A stretch of 64,000 nt of DNA from Leptotrichia sp. OH3620_COT-345 (GTDB lineage: Bacteria > Fusobacteriota > Fusobacteriia > Fusobacteriales > Leptotrichiaceae): NCBI RefSeq assembly GCF_003932895.1, contig NZ_RQYW01000009.1, positions 48,301-112,300 of the forward strand, written 5' to 3'. Of this stretch, positions 19,470 through 28,360 are shown piece after piece; within the stretch, counting starts at the first letter, position 1, and every line of letters starts with the position of its first letter. The position numbers and the translations under genes were made by a program. The notes below the pieces were generated by a model. That model was not told the DNA's origin. It ran no database searches and saw only the letters and a list, made by a program, of their open reading frames with translations.

Positions 19470-19498
19470 ATAATATACTATTTTAGCGTTTAATTCAA
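19470..19498 (-). promoter_or_regulatory. Predicted promoter of lysC-hom
   Basis: On the minus strand TTGAAT (19498-19493) and TATTAT (19475-19470) are 17 nt apart. The resulting leader of about 110 nt contains two small hairpins (ATAAAGT/ACTTTAT and TAGGT/ACCTA). I do not recognise a known riboswitch or T-box in it. Confidence 0.6.
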
Positions 19499-19677
19499 TA
19501 TTAAGAAGGGGATTATTTTATTAATAATGATATAAATTTCTTAATTAAAAATCTATTTTATTAATGATAAAGGTTAAAGTGAGCATTTTTAAGACTTTTG
19601 TAAAAATTAACAAAAAGAATGTTAAGTATATATAATAAATATAAATCAAAAAAAGGACTTTTAATTTTAAAAAAATG

Positions 19678-19686
19678 TGGTATAAT
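19678..19686 (+). promoter_or_regulatory. Predicted extended -10 promoter of csp
   Basis: TGG followed by TATAAT (19681-19686) forms an extended -10 element; no good -35 box is seen. The untranslated leader would be about 85 nt, as is common for cold-shock genes. Confidence 0.5.
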
Positions 19687-19777
19687 AACTACAGAAACCA
19701 AAAGCAAGTGTAACAAAATATATAAATGTAGTTTGTAACAAGGTTGTTTGAGGTGTAAAATTTTAGGAGGTAGTACT

Positions 19778-19975
19778 TTGTTAGGTAAGGTAAAATGGTT
19801 TAACGACAAAAAAGGATTCGGATTTATTTCAGGGGAGGATGGAAATGATTATTTTCTTCATTTTTCAAAAATAAATAAAGACGGATTCAAATCAGTTAAT
19901 GAAGGTGAAGAAGTAAGTTTTGATGTGGAAGACGGGCCAAAAGGACCTCAAGCAACAAACGTTGTTTCTCAGTAA
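19778..19975 (+). CDS. Cold-shock protein (CspA family)
   Basis: A 65-residue single cold-shock domain that binds single-stranded RNA/DNA. RNP1 (KGFGFI) and RNP2 (YFLHFS, where VFVHFS is usual) are visible. The start is TTG at 19778, seven bases after AGGAGG (19765-19770). A longer in-frame extension upstream is excluded by that ribosome site. It is monocistronic with a long leader and a strong terminator. Confidence 0.94.
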   Translation: MLGKVKWFNDKKGFGFISGEDGNDYFLHFSKINKDGFKSVNEGEEVSFDVEDGPKGPQATNVVSQ

Positions 19976-19992
19976 TAATTGATTTAAAAAAT

Positions 19993-20033
19993 TAAATCGG
20001 AATATTCAATTAAGGATATTCCGATTTTTTATA
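19993..20033 (+). terminator. Intrinsic terminator of csp
   Basis: AAATCGGAATAT (19994-20005) pairs perfectly with ATATTCCGATTT (20016-20027), followed by T residues. From 20034 to 20353, between this and the leftward ABC-F gene, nothing recognisable is present. Confidence 0.92.
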
Positions 20034-20353
20034 TAATATGACTTTATCTCAATTATACTTAAGATAGGAAATTTTATAAATTTTTTAATTTCAAAGCAGT
20101 TATAAATTAAAATTTTATTTAACGGAATAATTATTAAGTATAATATATTACATATTTCCATTCAATAATAAAAAGGTATAACAGCAGGAAAATATACTGT
20201 TTAGTAGAAAATGAGTAAAAAAATAAGTTTATATTCCTATTCAGTTTGCATTGAAAAAAATCATGGCTAAGAAATTTAGATACATCCAATGTTATTATTC
20301 AATTATTGTTTTTTATAAAACTATTCAGTTATATTTATATATACTTTATATAA

Positions 20354-21979
20354 TTAATTTTGAGAATATAGCTCGGAAAGTCTTTTCTGCACATTTTCAT
20401 CATTAATATAATCATCATATTCCATTTCTTTTTCGAGAATCCCGTTAGGTGTAATTTCTATAATTTTATTTGCCACAGTTTGAATAAATTCATGATCATG
20501 TGTAGTAAATAATACCGTTCCCGGAAAATTTATAAGAGATTTATTTAAAGAAGTAATAGCTTCAAGATCAAGATGATCTGTAGGATTATCAAGTAATAAG
20601 ACATTTGAACCTGAAAGCATCATTCTTGAAAGCATGCATCTTACTTTTTCTCCTCCTGACAGAACTTTTGCTTTTTTCTTGGCTTCTTCTCCTGAAAAGA
20701 GCATTCTTCCTAAAAATCCTCTTACATATTCTTCATGTTGGTCTGAAGAAAACTGTCTTAACCAGTCTATAAGGGATAAATCTACATTTTCAAAATATTC
20801 GGAATTGTCTTTTGGAAAATAACTTTGTGAAGTTGTTATACCCCATTCGTAAACTCCTGAGTCAGGTTCCATTTCTCCTGACAGTACCTGGAAAAGAACT
20901 GTTTTGGCAATATCGTTATTTGATAGGATAACTACTTTATCTCCTGTATTTATAGTGAAAGAAATATTATCAAGTACTTTTTCTCCATCTACTGTTTTAG
21001 TGAGATTTTCGACTTTTAGTAAATTATTCCCCGCTTCTCTGTCAGGTTTAAATTCAATGTAAGGATATTTTCTGTTGGAGATTTGCATATCTTCAAATTG
21101 AAGTTTTTCCAACTGTTTTTTACGGCTTGTGGCTTGTTTGGATTTTGAAGCGTTCGCTGAAAATCTGGCTATGAAATCCTGAAGTTCTTTTTTCTTTTGT
21201 TCAAGTTTTTTATTTTGATTTCTAATAAGTTCCTGCATTAATTTATTTGACTCATACCAGAAATCATAGTTTCCGACAAACATTTTAATTTTTCCGTAAT
21301 CAATATCGGCAATATGTGTACATACTTTATTCAAAAAGTGTCTATCGTGGGAAACTACAAGAACTGTAGTGTTTTCAAGTTCCATAAGAAAATCTTCCAA
21401 CCATTTTACAGCTTTAAGATCGAGTCCATTTGTAGGCTCGTCTAATAACAGTATATCAGGATTTCCGAAAATAGCTTGGGCTAAAAGGACTTTAACTTTT
21501 TCAGGTTCTGTTAATTCTTTCATCAGTTTATGATGAAGTTCAGCCGGAATTCCTAACCCTATAAGAAATTTTTCAGCATTTGTTTCAGCTTCCCAACCAT
21601 CAAGCTCGGCAAATTCTCCTTCAAGTTCTGCTGCGAGGATACCGTCTTCTTCACTAAATTCTTCTTTTGAATAAAGTTCATTTTTCTGTAACATAATATC
21701 ATATAATTTTTGATGTCCCATCATTACTACATTTAATACTTCTTCATCTTCATATGCAAAATGGTCTTGTTTCAAAAATGACAGTCTTTTATTTTTATCA
21801 ATGATCACTTCTCCTGAAGTGGAATCAGCTTCTCCTGTGAGTATTTTTAAAAATGTTGATTTTCCTGCACCGTTAGGACCGATTATCCCGTAACAGTTAC
21901 CCGGTGTAAATTTGATGTCCACTTCGTCAAAAAGTTTTCTTCCTCCGAATTGGACTGATAGGTTACTTGTTGAAATCAA
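20354..21979 (-). CDS. ykpA: ABC-F family ATPase, YkpA/YbiT subgroup
   Basis: A cytoplasmic ribosome-associated ABC protein without membrane domains. 541 residues: ABC1 with GPNGAGKST (about 34-42) and LLDEPTNGLD, the charged inter-domain linker (RFSANASKSKQATSRKKQLEK), and ABC2 with signature LSGGEKVRCML. The first signature reads LTEPEKVKVLLAQ, as is normal for the YkpA type. In ABC2 the Walker A region is degenerate (SNNDIAKTV) and the catalytic glutamate after Walker B is Asn (LLLDNPTDHLD). AGGAGG precedes the ATG. Gene symbol assigned by similarity to the B. subtilis protein as I remember it. Confidence 0.9.
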   Translation of the reverse strand: MISTSNLSVQFGGRKLFDEVDIKFTPGNCYGIIGPNGAGKSTFLKILTGEADSTSGEVIIDKNKRLSFLKQDHFAYEDEEVLNVVMMGHQKLYDIMLQKNELYSKEEFSEEDGILAAELEGEFAELDGWEAETNAEKFLIGLGIPAELHHKLMKELTEPEKVKVLLAQAIFGNPDILLLDEPTNGLDLKAVKWLEDFLMELENTTVLVVSHDRHFLNKVCTHIADIDYGKIKMFVGNYDFWYESNKLMQELIRNQNKKLEQKKKELQDFIARFSANASKSKQATSRKKQLEKLQFEDMQISNRKYPYIEFKPDREAGNNLLKVENLTKTVDGEKVLDNISFTINTGDKVVILSNNDIAKTVLFQVLSGEMEPDSGVYEWGITTSQSYFPKDNSEYFENVDLSLIDWLRQFSSDQHEEYVRGFLGRMLFSGEEAKKKAKVLSGGEKVRCMLSRMMLSGSNVLLLDNPTDHLDLEAITSLNKSLINFPGTVLFTTHDHEFIQTVANKIIEITPNGILEKEMEYDDYINDENVQKRLSELYSQN

Positions 21980-22011
21980 AAAACTTCCTCCTTTAATTAT
22001 TATAATAAAAT

Positions 22012-22040
22012 ATTATATCAAAAAAAAGCTCAAATGACAA
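22012..22040 (-). promoter_or_regulatory. Predicted promoter of the ABC-F gene
   Basis: On the minus strand TTGTCA (22040-22035), a 17-nt spacer and TATAAT (22017-22012). It is divergent from the importer promoter 30 bp away. Confidence 0.65.
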
Positions 22041-22071
22041 ATACACGTTAAGAAAACAGAAAAAAATGGAC

Positions 22072-22099
22072 TTGACAATTTTGATTAATAAGGTAAAAT
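22072..22099 (+). promoter_or_regulatory. Predicted promoter of the iron-type ABC importer operon
   Basis: TTGACA (22072-22077), a 16-nt spacer and TAAAAT (22094-22099). No convincing Fur box was seen. Confidence 0.65.
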
Positions 22100-22151
22100 G
22101 AATATAGAAATATTTTGGAAATTCAAAGATTAAAAAGTAAGGAGAAGAATT

Positions 22152-23195
22152 ATGAAAAAGAAATTTTTATGGTTGTTCATGATAATGGCAGCTTTGGTTT
22201 TAACAGCTTGTGGAGGTAAAGGAAGCGGAGCGACTTCGGATTCCAAAAATGCTGAAATAAAAGGAAAGGTAGTTATTTACACATCTATGTATGAAGACAT
22301 AATAGATAATGTAAAAGGAAAATTGAAAAAAGAATTTCCTAATCTGGAAGTAGAATTTTTCCAAGGAGGAACGGGAACTCTTCAGTCTAAAGTTGCAGCT
22401 GAAATGCAGGCAAATAAACTGGGAGCTGATATACTTATGGTTGCAGAACCGTCTTATTCTTTAGAATTAAAAGAAAAAGGAGTATTACACTCCTATGTTT
22501 CTAAAAATGTTGAAAATCTCGCACTGGATTATGATAAAGAAGGATACTGGTATCCTGTACGTATACTTAATATGGTTTTAGCATATAATCCTGAAAAATA
22601 TAAAAAAGAACAGGTAGCACAGTCTTTTGATGAATTTTCCAAAAGAGAGGATTTAAAAGGGAAAATCTCTATTCCCGATCCGCTGAAATCAGGTACGGCT
22701 TTAGCTGCAGTATCCGCTTTAACTGAAAAATACGGAGAAGCTTACTTTGAAACTTTGGCAAAGCAGAATCCTGTTGTAGAATCCGGTTCTGTTGCAGTTA
22801 CAAAATTAGAAACAGGTGAAGCTGCACAAATAATGATATTAGAAGAATCCATTTTGAAAAAAAGAGAAGAAGAAAGCTCAGCTTTGGAGGTTATATATCC
22901 TACAGACGGAGTAATTTCCACTCCAAGTACAATTATGACAATAAAGGAAGAATTGTCGGCAAATAAAAATATAAAAGCGGCTGAAGCTCTTACAGACTGG
23001 TTTTTATCTCCTGTAGGACAGGAAGCTATTGTTGCGGGATGGATGCATTCAGTTTTAAAAAATCCTGAAAAAGCTCCTTATGATGCTAAAAATACTTCGG
23101 AAATTTTAAATTCTGTTATGAAAATAAACTGGGAAAACACATATCGTAATAGAGAACAGTTACGTAAAATTTTTGAAAAGCATGTAGTAAAATAG
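22152..23195 (+). CDS. Substrate-binding lipoprotein of an Fe(III)-type ABC importer
   Basis: 347 residues with a lipoprotein signal peptide (lipobox LTAC, Cys20) followed by a periplasmic-binding fold of the FbpA/AfuA/PotD class: VVIYTSMYEDIIDNVKGKLKKEFP, an NxxxQSKVAAEMQ-like segment and IPDPLKSGTALA. It captures a metal or small anion-like ligand and hands it to the permease encoded 43 bp downstream. Iron(III) is the most likely ligand, but phosphonate or other ligands occur in this superfamily. It heads a three-gene operon. Confidence 0.88.
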   Translation: MKKKFLWLFMIMAALVLTACGGKGSGATSDSKNAEIKGKVVIYTSMYEDIIDNVKGKLKKEFPNLEVEFFQGGTGTLQSKVAAEMQANKLGADILMVAEPSYSLELKEKGVLHSYVSKNVENLALDYDKEGYWYPVRILNMVLAYNPEKYKKEQVAQSFDEFSKREDLKGKISIPDPLKSGTALAAVSALTEKYGEAYFETLAKQNPVVESGSVAVTKLETGEAAQIMILEESILKKREEESSALEVIYPTDGVISTPSTIMTIKEELSANKNIKAAEALTDWFLSPVGQEAIVAGWMHSVLKNPEKAPYDAKNTSEILNSVMKINWENTYRNREQLRKIFEKHVVK

Positions 23196-23238
23196 TAAAA
23201 ATAGTACATAAAATTTTATTTTAGAAAAGAGAGAAAAA

Positions 23239-24921
23239 ATGTCTAGTATAAAAAAACGGCACATAGATATAAAATGGATTGTGATACTGGGAATTGTTGC
23301 ATTTTTATTTGTATTTGAGGTAGTTCCCTTATTTAATCTGTTAATAAGTTCCTTTTTTCCAAAAGGGACATTTTCACTGGAATCTTTTAAAAGAGTCTAT
23401 ACTTATGATTTAAACTGGACTGCATTGAAAAATACATTGATTACTTCGGGACTTACTACGATTTTCGGAGTTATGTTGGCTTTTCCCCTTGCATTTCTTG
23501 TGGGAAGGACTGATATGTACGGAAAGAAATTTTTTAGAACACTTTTTGTAGTTACATATATGGTTCCTCCTTATGTGGGTGCTATGGCATGGTTACGTTT
23601 ACTAAATCCCAAAGCCGGAGTTTTAAATAAATTTCTTATGAATATTTTTCATTTACAGAAAGCTCCTTTTAACATTTATACCATTGCAGGAATGGTATGG
23701 GTTCTTACTTGTTTTTTCTATCCTTATGCTTTTATAACAATATCAAGAGCAATGGAAAAAATGGATCCCTCGTTGGAAGAAGCATCAAAAATATCAGGAG
23801 CCTCTCCGTTGAAAACATTAATGACAGTTACAGTTCCTATGATGACACCGAGTATAATTGCGGCAGGTCTTCTCGTATTTGTAGCTTCAGCATCTGTATT
23901 CGGGATTCCGTCAATAATAGGAGCACCGGGAAAAATCTACACTGTAACTACACGTATTATAGACTTTGTACATATAGGCTCTGAGGAAGGATTGAATGAT
24001 GCAATGGCTTTAGCTGTATTTCTTATGTTAATAGCAAATGTAGTTTTGTATATTACGACATTTGTAATAGGAAAGCGTCAATTTATAACTATGAGTGGGA
24101 AATCTACAAGGCCTAATATAGTCGAACTTGGGAAATGGAGATTACCTGTAACTGCTATTGTTTCAATATTTTCATTTTTTGTAGTAATTTTGCCTTTTAT
24201 TACAGTAGCTTTAACTTCATTCACTGTAAATATGGGTAAACCTATAGGTCTTTCCAATATGTCTTTGGCAGCGTGGGAAAAAGTGTTTTCAAGAGCATCA
24301 ATAGTAAGTTCAACTAAAAACAGTATAATTGCCGGAATTGCAGCGGCATTTTTCGGAATTGTCATTTCGTGTGTAATGGCATATTTACTTCAGAGAACAA
24401 ATGTAAAAGGTAAAAAAATACCTGATTTTCTCATTACTTTAGGTTCGGGAACTCCAAGTGTAACAATAGCCCTTGCATTGATAATATCAATGAGTGGAAA
24501 ATTTAAAATTAATATTTATAATACTTTGTCAATAATGATAGTGGCATATATGATAAAATATATGATGATGGGAATGAGGACAGTAGTTTCAGCAATGAGC
24601 CAAGTGCATCCGTCCCTTGAGGAAGCTGCACAGATTTCAGGAGCTAACTGGTTGCAAATGCTTAAAGATGTAACGGTTCCTTTAATAGGAGCAAGTATTG
24701 TAGCAGGTTTCTTTCTGATATTTATGCCTTCATTTTATGAATTGACAATGTCAACTTTACTTTATTCATCAAATACAAAAACTATCGGTTATGAATTGTA
24801 CATATATCAGACTTATCATAGCCAGCAGGTAGCGAGTGCATTGGCAACGGCTATTCTGATATTTGTAATTATAATCAATTATGTTTTGAACAAACTGACT
24901 AAAGGACAGTTTTCAATTTAA
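23239..24921 (+). CDS. Fused double permease of an Fe(III)-type ABC importer
   Basis: 560 residues, about 12 membrane segments in two homologous halves. Each half has a cytoplasmic EAA loop: EEASKISGASPLKTLMTVTVP (about 180) and EEAAQISGANWLQMLKDVTVP (about 460). This is the FbpB/AfuB architecture with both permease domains in one chain. It lies between the binding protein and the ATPase, 14 bp before the latter. Confidence 0.93.
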   Translation: MSSIKKRHIDIKWIVILGIVAFLFVFEVVPLFNLLISSFFPKGTFSLESFKRVYTYDLNWTALKNTLITSGLTTIFGVMLAFPLAFLVGRTDMYGKKFFRTLFVVTYMVPPYVGAMAWLRLLNPKAGVLNKFLMNIFHLQKAPFNIYTIAGMVWVLTCFFYPYAFITISRAMEKMDPSLEEASKISGASPLKTLMTVTVPMMTPSIIAAGLLVFVASASVFGIPSIIGAPGKIYTVTTRIIDFVHIGSEEGLNDAMALAVFLMLIANVVLYITTFVIGKRQFITMSGKSTRPNIVELGKWRLPVTAIVSIFSFFVVILPFITVALTSFTVNMGKPIGLSNMSLAAWEKVFSRASIVSSTKNSIIAGIAAAFFGIVISCVMAYLLQRTNVKGKKIPDFLITLGSGTPSVTIALALIISMSGKFKINIYNTLSIMIVAYMIKYMMMGMRTVVSAMSQVHPSLEEAAQISGANWLQMLKDVTVPLIGASIVAGFFLIFMPSFYELTMSTLLYSSNTKTIGYELYIYQTYHSQQVASALATAILIFVIIINYVLNKLTKGQFSI

Positions 24922-24935
24922 AAAAGGAGGAAAAA

Positions 24936-26006
24936 ATGGCTTCTGTAACAATAAAAGGTGTAACAAAATCATTCGGAAACGTAAAAGTTTTACAAGAATT
25001 TAATCAGAAATTTGAAGATGGAGAATTTATAACTCTGCTTGGACCCTCGGGATGCGGAAAAACAACTATGCTCAGGCTTATAGCAGGATTTGAAAAGCCG
25101 AGTAGTGGAGAAATTTATATAGGAGATAAGCTTGTATCAGGAACAAATTCTTTTATACCTCCTGAAAAAAGAGAAATAGGAATGGTATTTCAGTCATATG
25201 CAGTATGGCCTCATATGAATGTCTTTGATAATGTGGCTTATCCCTTGAAAATACAGAAAAAATCCAAAAATGAAATTGAAGAAAGAGTAAATGAAGCTTT
25301 AAAAATAGTTCATCTTGAACAATATAAAGATCGTTTTCCATCAGAACTGTCAGGAGGTCAGCAACAGAGAGTGGCGTTAGGAAGAGCATTAGTAGCAAGA
25401 CCTGAAATACTCCTGTTGGATGAGCCTTTATCAAATCTTGATGCAAAATTAAGAGAGGAAATGAGATATGAAATAAAGGAAATAACTAAAAAACTTAAAA
25501 TAACGGTAATTTATGTAACTCATGACCAGATTGAAGCAATGACGATGAGTGATAGAATAGTATTGATTAATAAAGGAGAAATACAGCAAATCGGTACTCC
25601 ACAGGAAATATATTCAAATCCCAATAATGTTTTCACTGCAAATTTTGTAGGTAAAGTGGATTTTATAAAAGGAAAAGTAGAGGGAAATGAAATTCTACTG
25701 AATAATAGTGAAGGACAGAAATTGGAAAATAGAAGTTCTCATAAAGGAAATGTTATTGTAGCTGTACGACCTGAAAATATAGCTCTTTCAGATGATGGAG
25801 AAATAAAAGGTAAAGTTTTTTCAAAATTTTATTTAGGAGATTCCAACGATTTACGAATAGAAATTGGAAAAGGGAATATTTTAAGGGTTATGGCAAGAGC
25901 TTCCACTTATGAAACATTGAAAACAGGTGAAGAAGTAAGAGTGAAGATTTTAGATTATTTTATTTTTGAAGATGACGGAAAAGATCAGACGAAAATAATG
26001 ACTTAA
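24936..26006 (+). CDS. ATPase subunit of an Fe(III)-type ABC importer
   Basis: 356 residues. Walker A GPSGCGKTT (about 36-44), signature LSGGQQQRVALGRAL, Walker B LLLDEPLSNLD and the H-loop THDQ are intact. The C-terminal 110 residues form the TOBE-type regulatory domain seen in FbpC/PotA/MalK ATPases. It powers the permease encoded just upstream. AAAGGAGG precedes the ATG. Confidence 0.94.
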   Translation: MASVTIKGVTKSFGNVKVLQEFNQKFEDGEFITLLGPSGCGKTTMLRLIAGFEKPSSGEIYIGDKLVSGTNSFIPPEKREIGMVFQSYAVWPHMNVFDNVAYPLKIQKKSKNEIEERVNEALKIVHLEQYKDRFPSELSGGQQQRVALGRALVARPEILLLDEPLSNLDAKLREEMRYEIKEITKKLKITVIYVTHDQIEAMTMSDRIVLINKGEIQQIGTPQEIYSNPNNVFTANFVGKVDFIKGKVEGNEILLNNSEGQKLENRSSHKGNVIVAVRPENIALSDDGEIKGKVFSKFYLGDSNDLRIEIGKGNILRVMARASTYETLKTGEEVRVKILDYFIFEDDGKDQTKIMT

Positions 26007-26028
26007 CGAATGATATTATAATAATTTG

Positions 26029-26134
26029 AAAAATGCTGTTTTTAATTTATATAAATACGTAAATTTTGAAAACGAATAACCGGAAATAATTTCAGATTTA
26101 TGTATGGTTAATTTTTAACAGCATTTTTGATTTT
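26029..26134 (+). terminator. Long-loop terminator of the ABC importer operon
   Basis: AAAAATGCTGTT (26029-26040) pairs perfectly over 12 bp with AACAGCATTTTT (26117-26128). The roughly 76-nt loop is unusually long and may fold further. From here to 26383 no gene is visible. Confidence 0.6.
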
Positions 26135-26383
26135 ATATAAATTCAGGAAAATGATAAATAAAAAAAATTAAAACTTTCAGTTTATTTTAATGTTATTACT
26201 GTATAATATATTTAATAATAAATGTAACTAAAAACACATATTAAATATTGGAAAAAAGAAATTTATAAAAGAATGTCACTTATAAATATTAATTTTTTAT
26301 ATAATAGAAAAAGTTTTTTAACATTTGGTTACATTGACATTTAAAAAAATAGAAAAATTAAACTTTTGGAAGGAATGATCAAA

Positions 26384-26505
26384 ATGAAAGCAACAAAAAA
26401 AGTTTTATTTATATCGGTAATATTATTTTTACAGTATTTACAGTAATAGTAATAGGAAATATGAAAAGAAAAAGTAATGTGAAATCTGATAAAGTATCAT
26501 TTTAA
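26384..26505 (+). pseudogene. Frameshifted remnant of a small exported-protein paralogue
   Basis: ATG 26384 opens a signal-peptide-like frame (MKATKKVLFISVILF) that stops at about 20 codons. In another frame the sequence continues as FTVIVIGNMKRKSNVKSDKVSF and stops at 26503. This matches the N-terminus of the intact gene at 27429 (FTAIASGNMKKK, then KVKSDKAS), so it is a truncated, frameshifted duplicate. Confidence 0.65.
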
Positions 26506-26540
26506 AACCGGATTGGAGAGAGTGAAAGTTTATAAAATAA

Positions 26541-26780
26541 TTGAAGAAGAAGTTGTTAAAAGTAGGAAAAATATATGTTGTAAGTTACAAAGACGGTTAT
26601 ATAGATGTAAGAAATCAAGCAGATTCAACATCCCAGATATCGGAAAATCTTCTTAACGGTACACAAATAATGAAATATTCTCAGGAAGGGGACAGGTGTT
26701 ATGTTAAGTTTCCTTTAAAAAGCGGAGGAGCATTATCTAAAGATATCGGTTATATACATAAAAGTCAGTTAAAAAAGTAA
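26541..26780 (+). CDS. SH3-like (SH3b) domain fragment or small protein
   Basis: 79 residues from a TTG codon. The core (YVVSYKDGYIDVRNQADSTSQI...GYIHKSQL) has the pattern of a bacterial SH3 domain. Normally these are exported, but no signal peptide is present in this frame and no ribosome site lies at normal distance. The GGAGAGA near 26516 serves a GTG in a different frame. It is either the 3' part of a broken gene or a start I cannot identify. Confidence 0.45.
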   Translation: MKKKLLKVGKIYVVSYKDGYIDVRNQADSTSQISENLLNGTQIMKYSQEGDRCYVKFPLKSGGALSKDIGYIHKSQLKK

Positions 26781-27103
26781 AATAAATATATAAAATTAAA
26801 AAAATAGCATGGTAAATTAAAATGATAGAAATTTTTCAAAATACATAAAGCATGGATAATATTAATATATGAAGCTTTTAAAATTAGTAATAAGAATAAA
26901 AATTGAAATAGATAATATTTCTCTAGAGTAATGCTTTTATTCTAACATATACAATAATAATTTAAAAATAAAGAATTTAAGGAAGGGAGAGGATTAATAT
27001 TTAAATATATATAAATTTATAAATAATTTAAAAATGATGGGAAGAAAAAATTGTAATATAATAAAGAATGATTTTATTTTTAATTTAATAAGGAGGAATA
27101 ATA
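26781..27103. other. Intergenic region without recognisable features
   Basis: About 320 bases of very AT-rich DNA between the SH3-like ORF and the first small exported paralogue. Beyond the AAGGAGG ribosome site near 27090 I see nothing specific. Confidence 0.4.
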
Positions 27104-27397
27104 ATGAAAAATATAATATTGGGAGCATTATTATTATTAGGAATGACAGGTTTTTCAGAAAATTTAAACGAAAGATATATAGAAAAGTGTAAAATAACAT
27201 CTAAAGGAAAATATAAAAACGGAACAAAATATTTAAATTGTACAAGCAAAAAGACAGGGAAAAAATTTAATTTTATAGAAGCTAAAGATGTTAAAGTATA
27301 TCACGATTGGATGGAAATAGGAGATACATATGCAGTATGGTTTTTGGGAAATGGATATAAAAATTTGAGAATAGTAGATTTCAGAACGGAAAAATAA
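27104..27397 (+). CDS. Small exported protein, paralogue A
   Basis: 97 residues with an N-terminal signal peptide (MKNIILGALLLLGMTGFSE). The mature part YIEKCKITSKGKYKNGTKYLNCTSKKTGKKFNFI...LGNGYKNLRI is clearly paralogous to the product at 27848. Two cysteines (in EKCKIT and LNCTS) are conserved between the two and could form a disulfide. No known family is recognised. It is preceded by AAGGAGG. Confidence 0.8.
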   Translation: MKNIILGALLLLGMTGFSENLNERYIEKCKITSKGKYKNGTKYLNCTSKKTGKKFNFIEAKDVKVYHDWMEIGDTYAVWFLGNGYKNLRIVDFRTEK

Positions 27398-27428
27398 AAT
27401 AAAAATATTTGAAAGGAAATGAATAAAA

Positions 27429-27749
27429 ATGAAAATATCAAAAAAATTATTACTTATATTAGTAATATTAATTTTAGCAGCATTTACAGCAATAGCTTCA
27501 GGAAATATGAAGAAAAAAACGGGAAACAGTAAGGTAAAATCCGATAAAGCCTCATTATGTAAAGGGTTATTCCCGAACGGAACTTATACGGGAACATTTG
27601 AAGTAAAGGCTGACGGAGAATTGGACTATTATACGGAATATTTGGAAATAGAAAACGGAGAGATAAGAATATATCCTGTTTTTAATTCCCAAACAAGAGA
27701 ATTATCCTTTAATATAAAGAATGACAATGTGAAAGTTATATGCAAATGA
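27429..27749 (+). CDS. Small exported protein of unknown function
   Basis: 106 residues: a signal peptide or N-terminal membrane segment (KLLLILVILILAAFTAIASG), a short Lys/Ser-rich linker, and a compact beta-rich-looking domain (FPNGTYTGTFEVKADGELDYYTEYLEIENGEIRIYP). It lies between two paralogous exported proteins, with 31 bp to the one upstream. The broken copy at 26384 is its relative. Function unknown. Confidence 0.75.
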   Translation: MKISKKLLLILVILILAAFTAIASGNMKKKTGNSKVKSDKASLCKGLFPNGTYTGTFEVKADGELDYYTEYLEIENGEIRIYPVFNSQTRELSFNIKNDNVKVICK

Positions 27750-27847
27750 TACATATAATAAACATATTTATAACAAATTAAAAAATGTTCTAAAATTAAC
27801 AGGATATATATTTATAGAAAATATAAAAACAAAAATTAGGAGGAAAA

Positions 27848-28129
27848 ATGAAAAAATGGTTTTTAGTCGGAATGTTAATATTCGGTGTGATAGGATTTGC
27901 AAAAGACAGATTTGTTGAAAAATGTGAAATAACATCGAAAGGAGTATATAAAAACGGAGTGAGATATGTAAACTGTATAAGCAGAGCTACAGGAAGACAT
28001 TTCAATTTCATAAATGTAGAAGAATTTACATATCAGGATATGGATAAAGGGACAGCTTATGTCATTCACTTTAGAGGGAACGGATATAGAAACCTGAAAA
28101 TACTGACACATGATTATCCTTTAAATTAA
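27848..28129 (+). CDS. Small exported protein, paralogue B
   Basis: 93 residues with signal peptide (MKKWFLVGMLIFGVIGFAK). The mature segment FVEKCEITSKGVYKNGVRYVNCISRATGRHFNFI...FRGNGYRNLKIL aligns with paralogue A at 27104 along its whole length, including both cysteines. AGGAGG precedes the ATG. A perfect terminator follows. Function unknown. Confidence 0.8.
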   Translation: MKKWFLVGMLIFGVIGFAKDRFVEKCEITSKGVYKNGVRYVNCISRATGRHFNFINVEEFTYQDMDKGTAYVIHFRGNGYRNLKILTHDYPLN

Positions 28130-28161
28130 TAAAATACAGGAAGATATATGAAGAAATAACC

Positions 28162-28188
28162 GGACATTCAGTATGAATGTCCTTTTTT
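28162..28188 (+). terminator. Intrinsic terminator after the small exported proteins
   Basis: GGACATTCA (28162-28170) pairs perfectly with TGAATGTCC (28174-28182) around the loop GTA, followed by six T residues. Confidence 0.93.
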
Positions 28189-28360
28189 GAGATTTTTTAA
28201 TTTTTTTAAAATATCCTTTTTTAGTTATAATAAATTTTTAATTTTTAAATTATAAGTTGCAGTAAATAAAAAATTATTTTCCATTTCTAAATATTTAATT
28301 ATATGAAAGCCTTTATTTTTTTTAAAATAACTGGTAAAATATAAAACGAGGTGATAAAAA

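Noticed and set aside
23697..23984. Plus-strand ORF inside the ABC permease gene
   Set aside because: It overlaps a well-supported 560-residue permease in another frame and its translation has no recognisable protein character.
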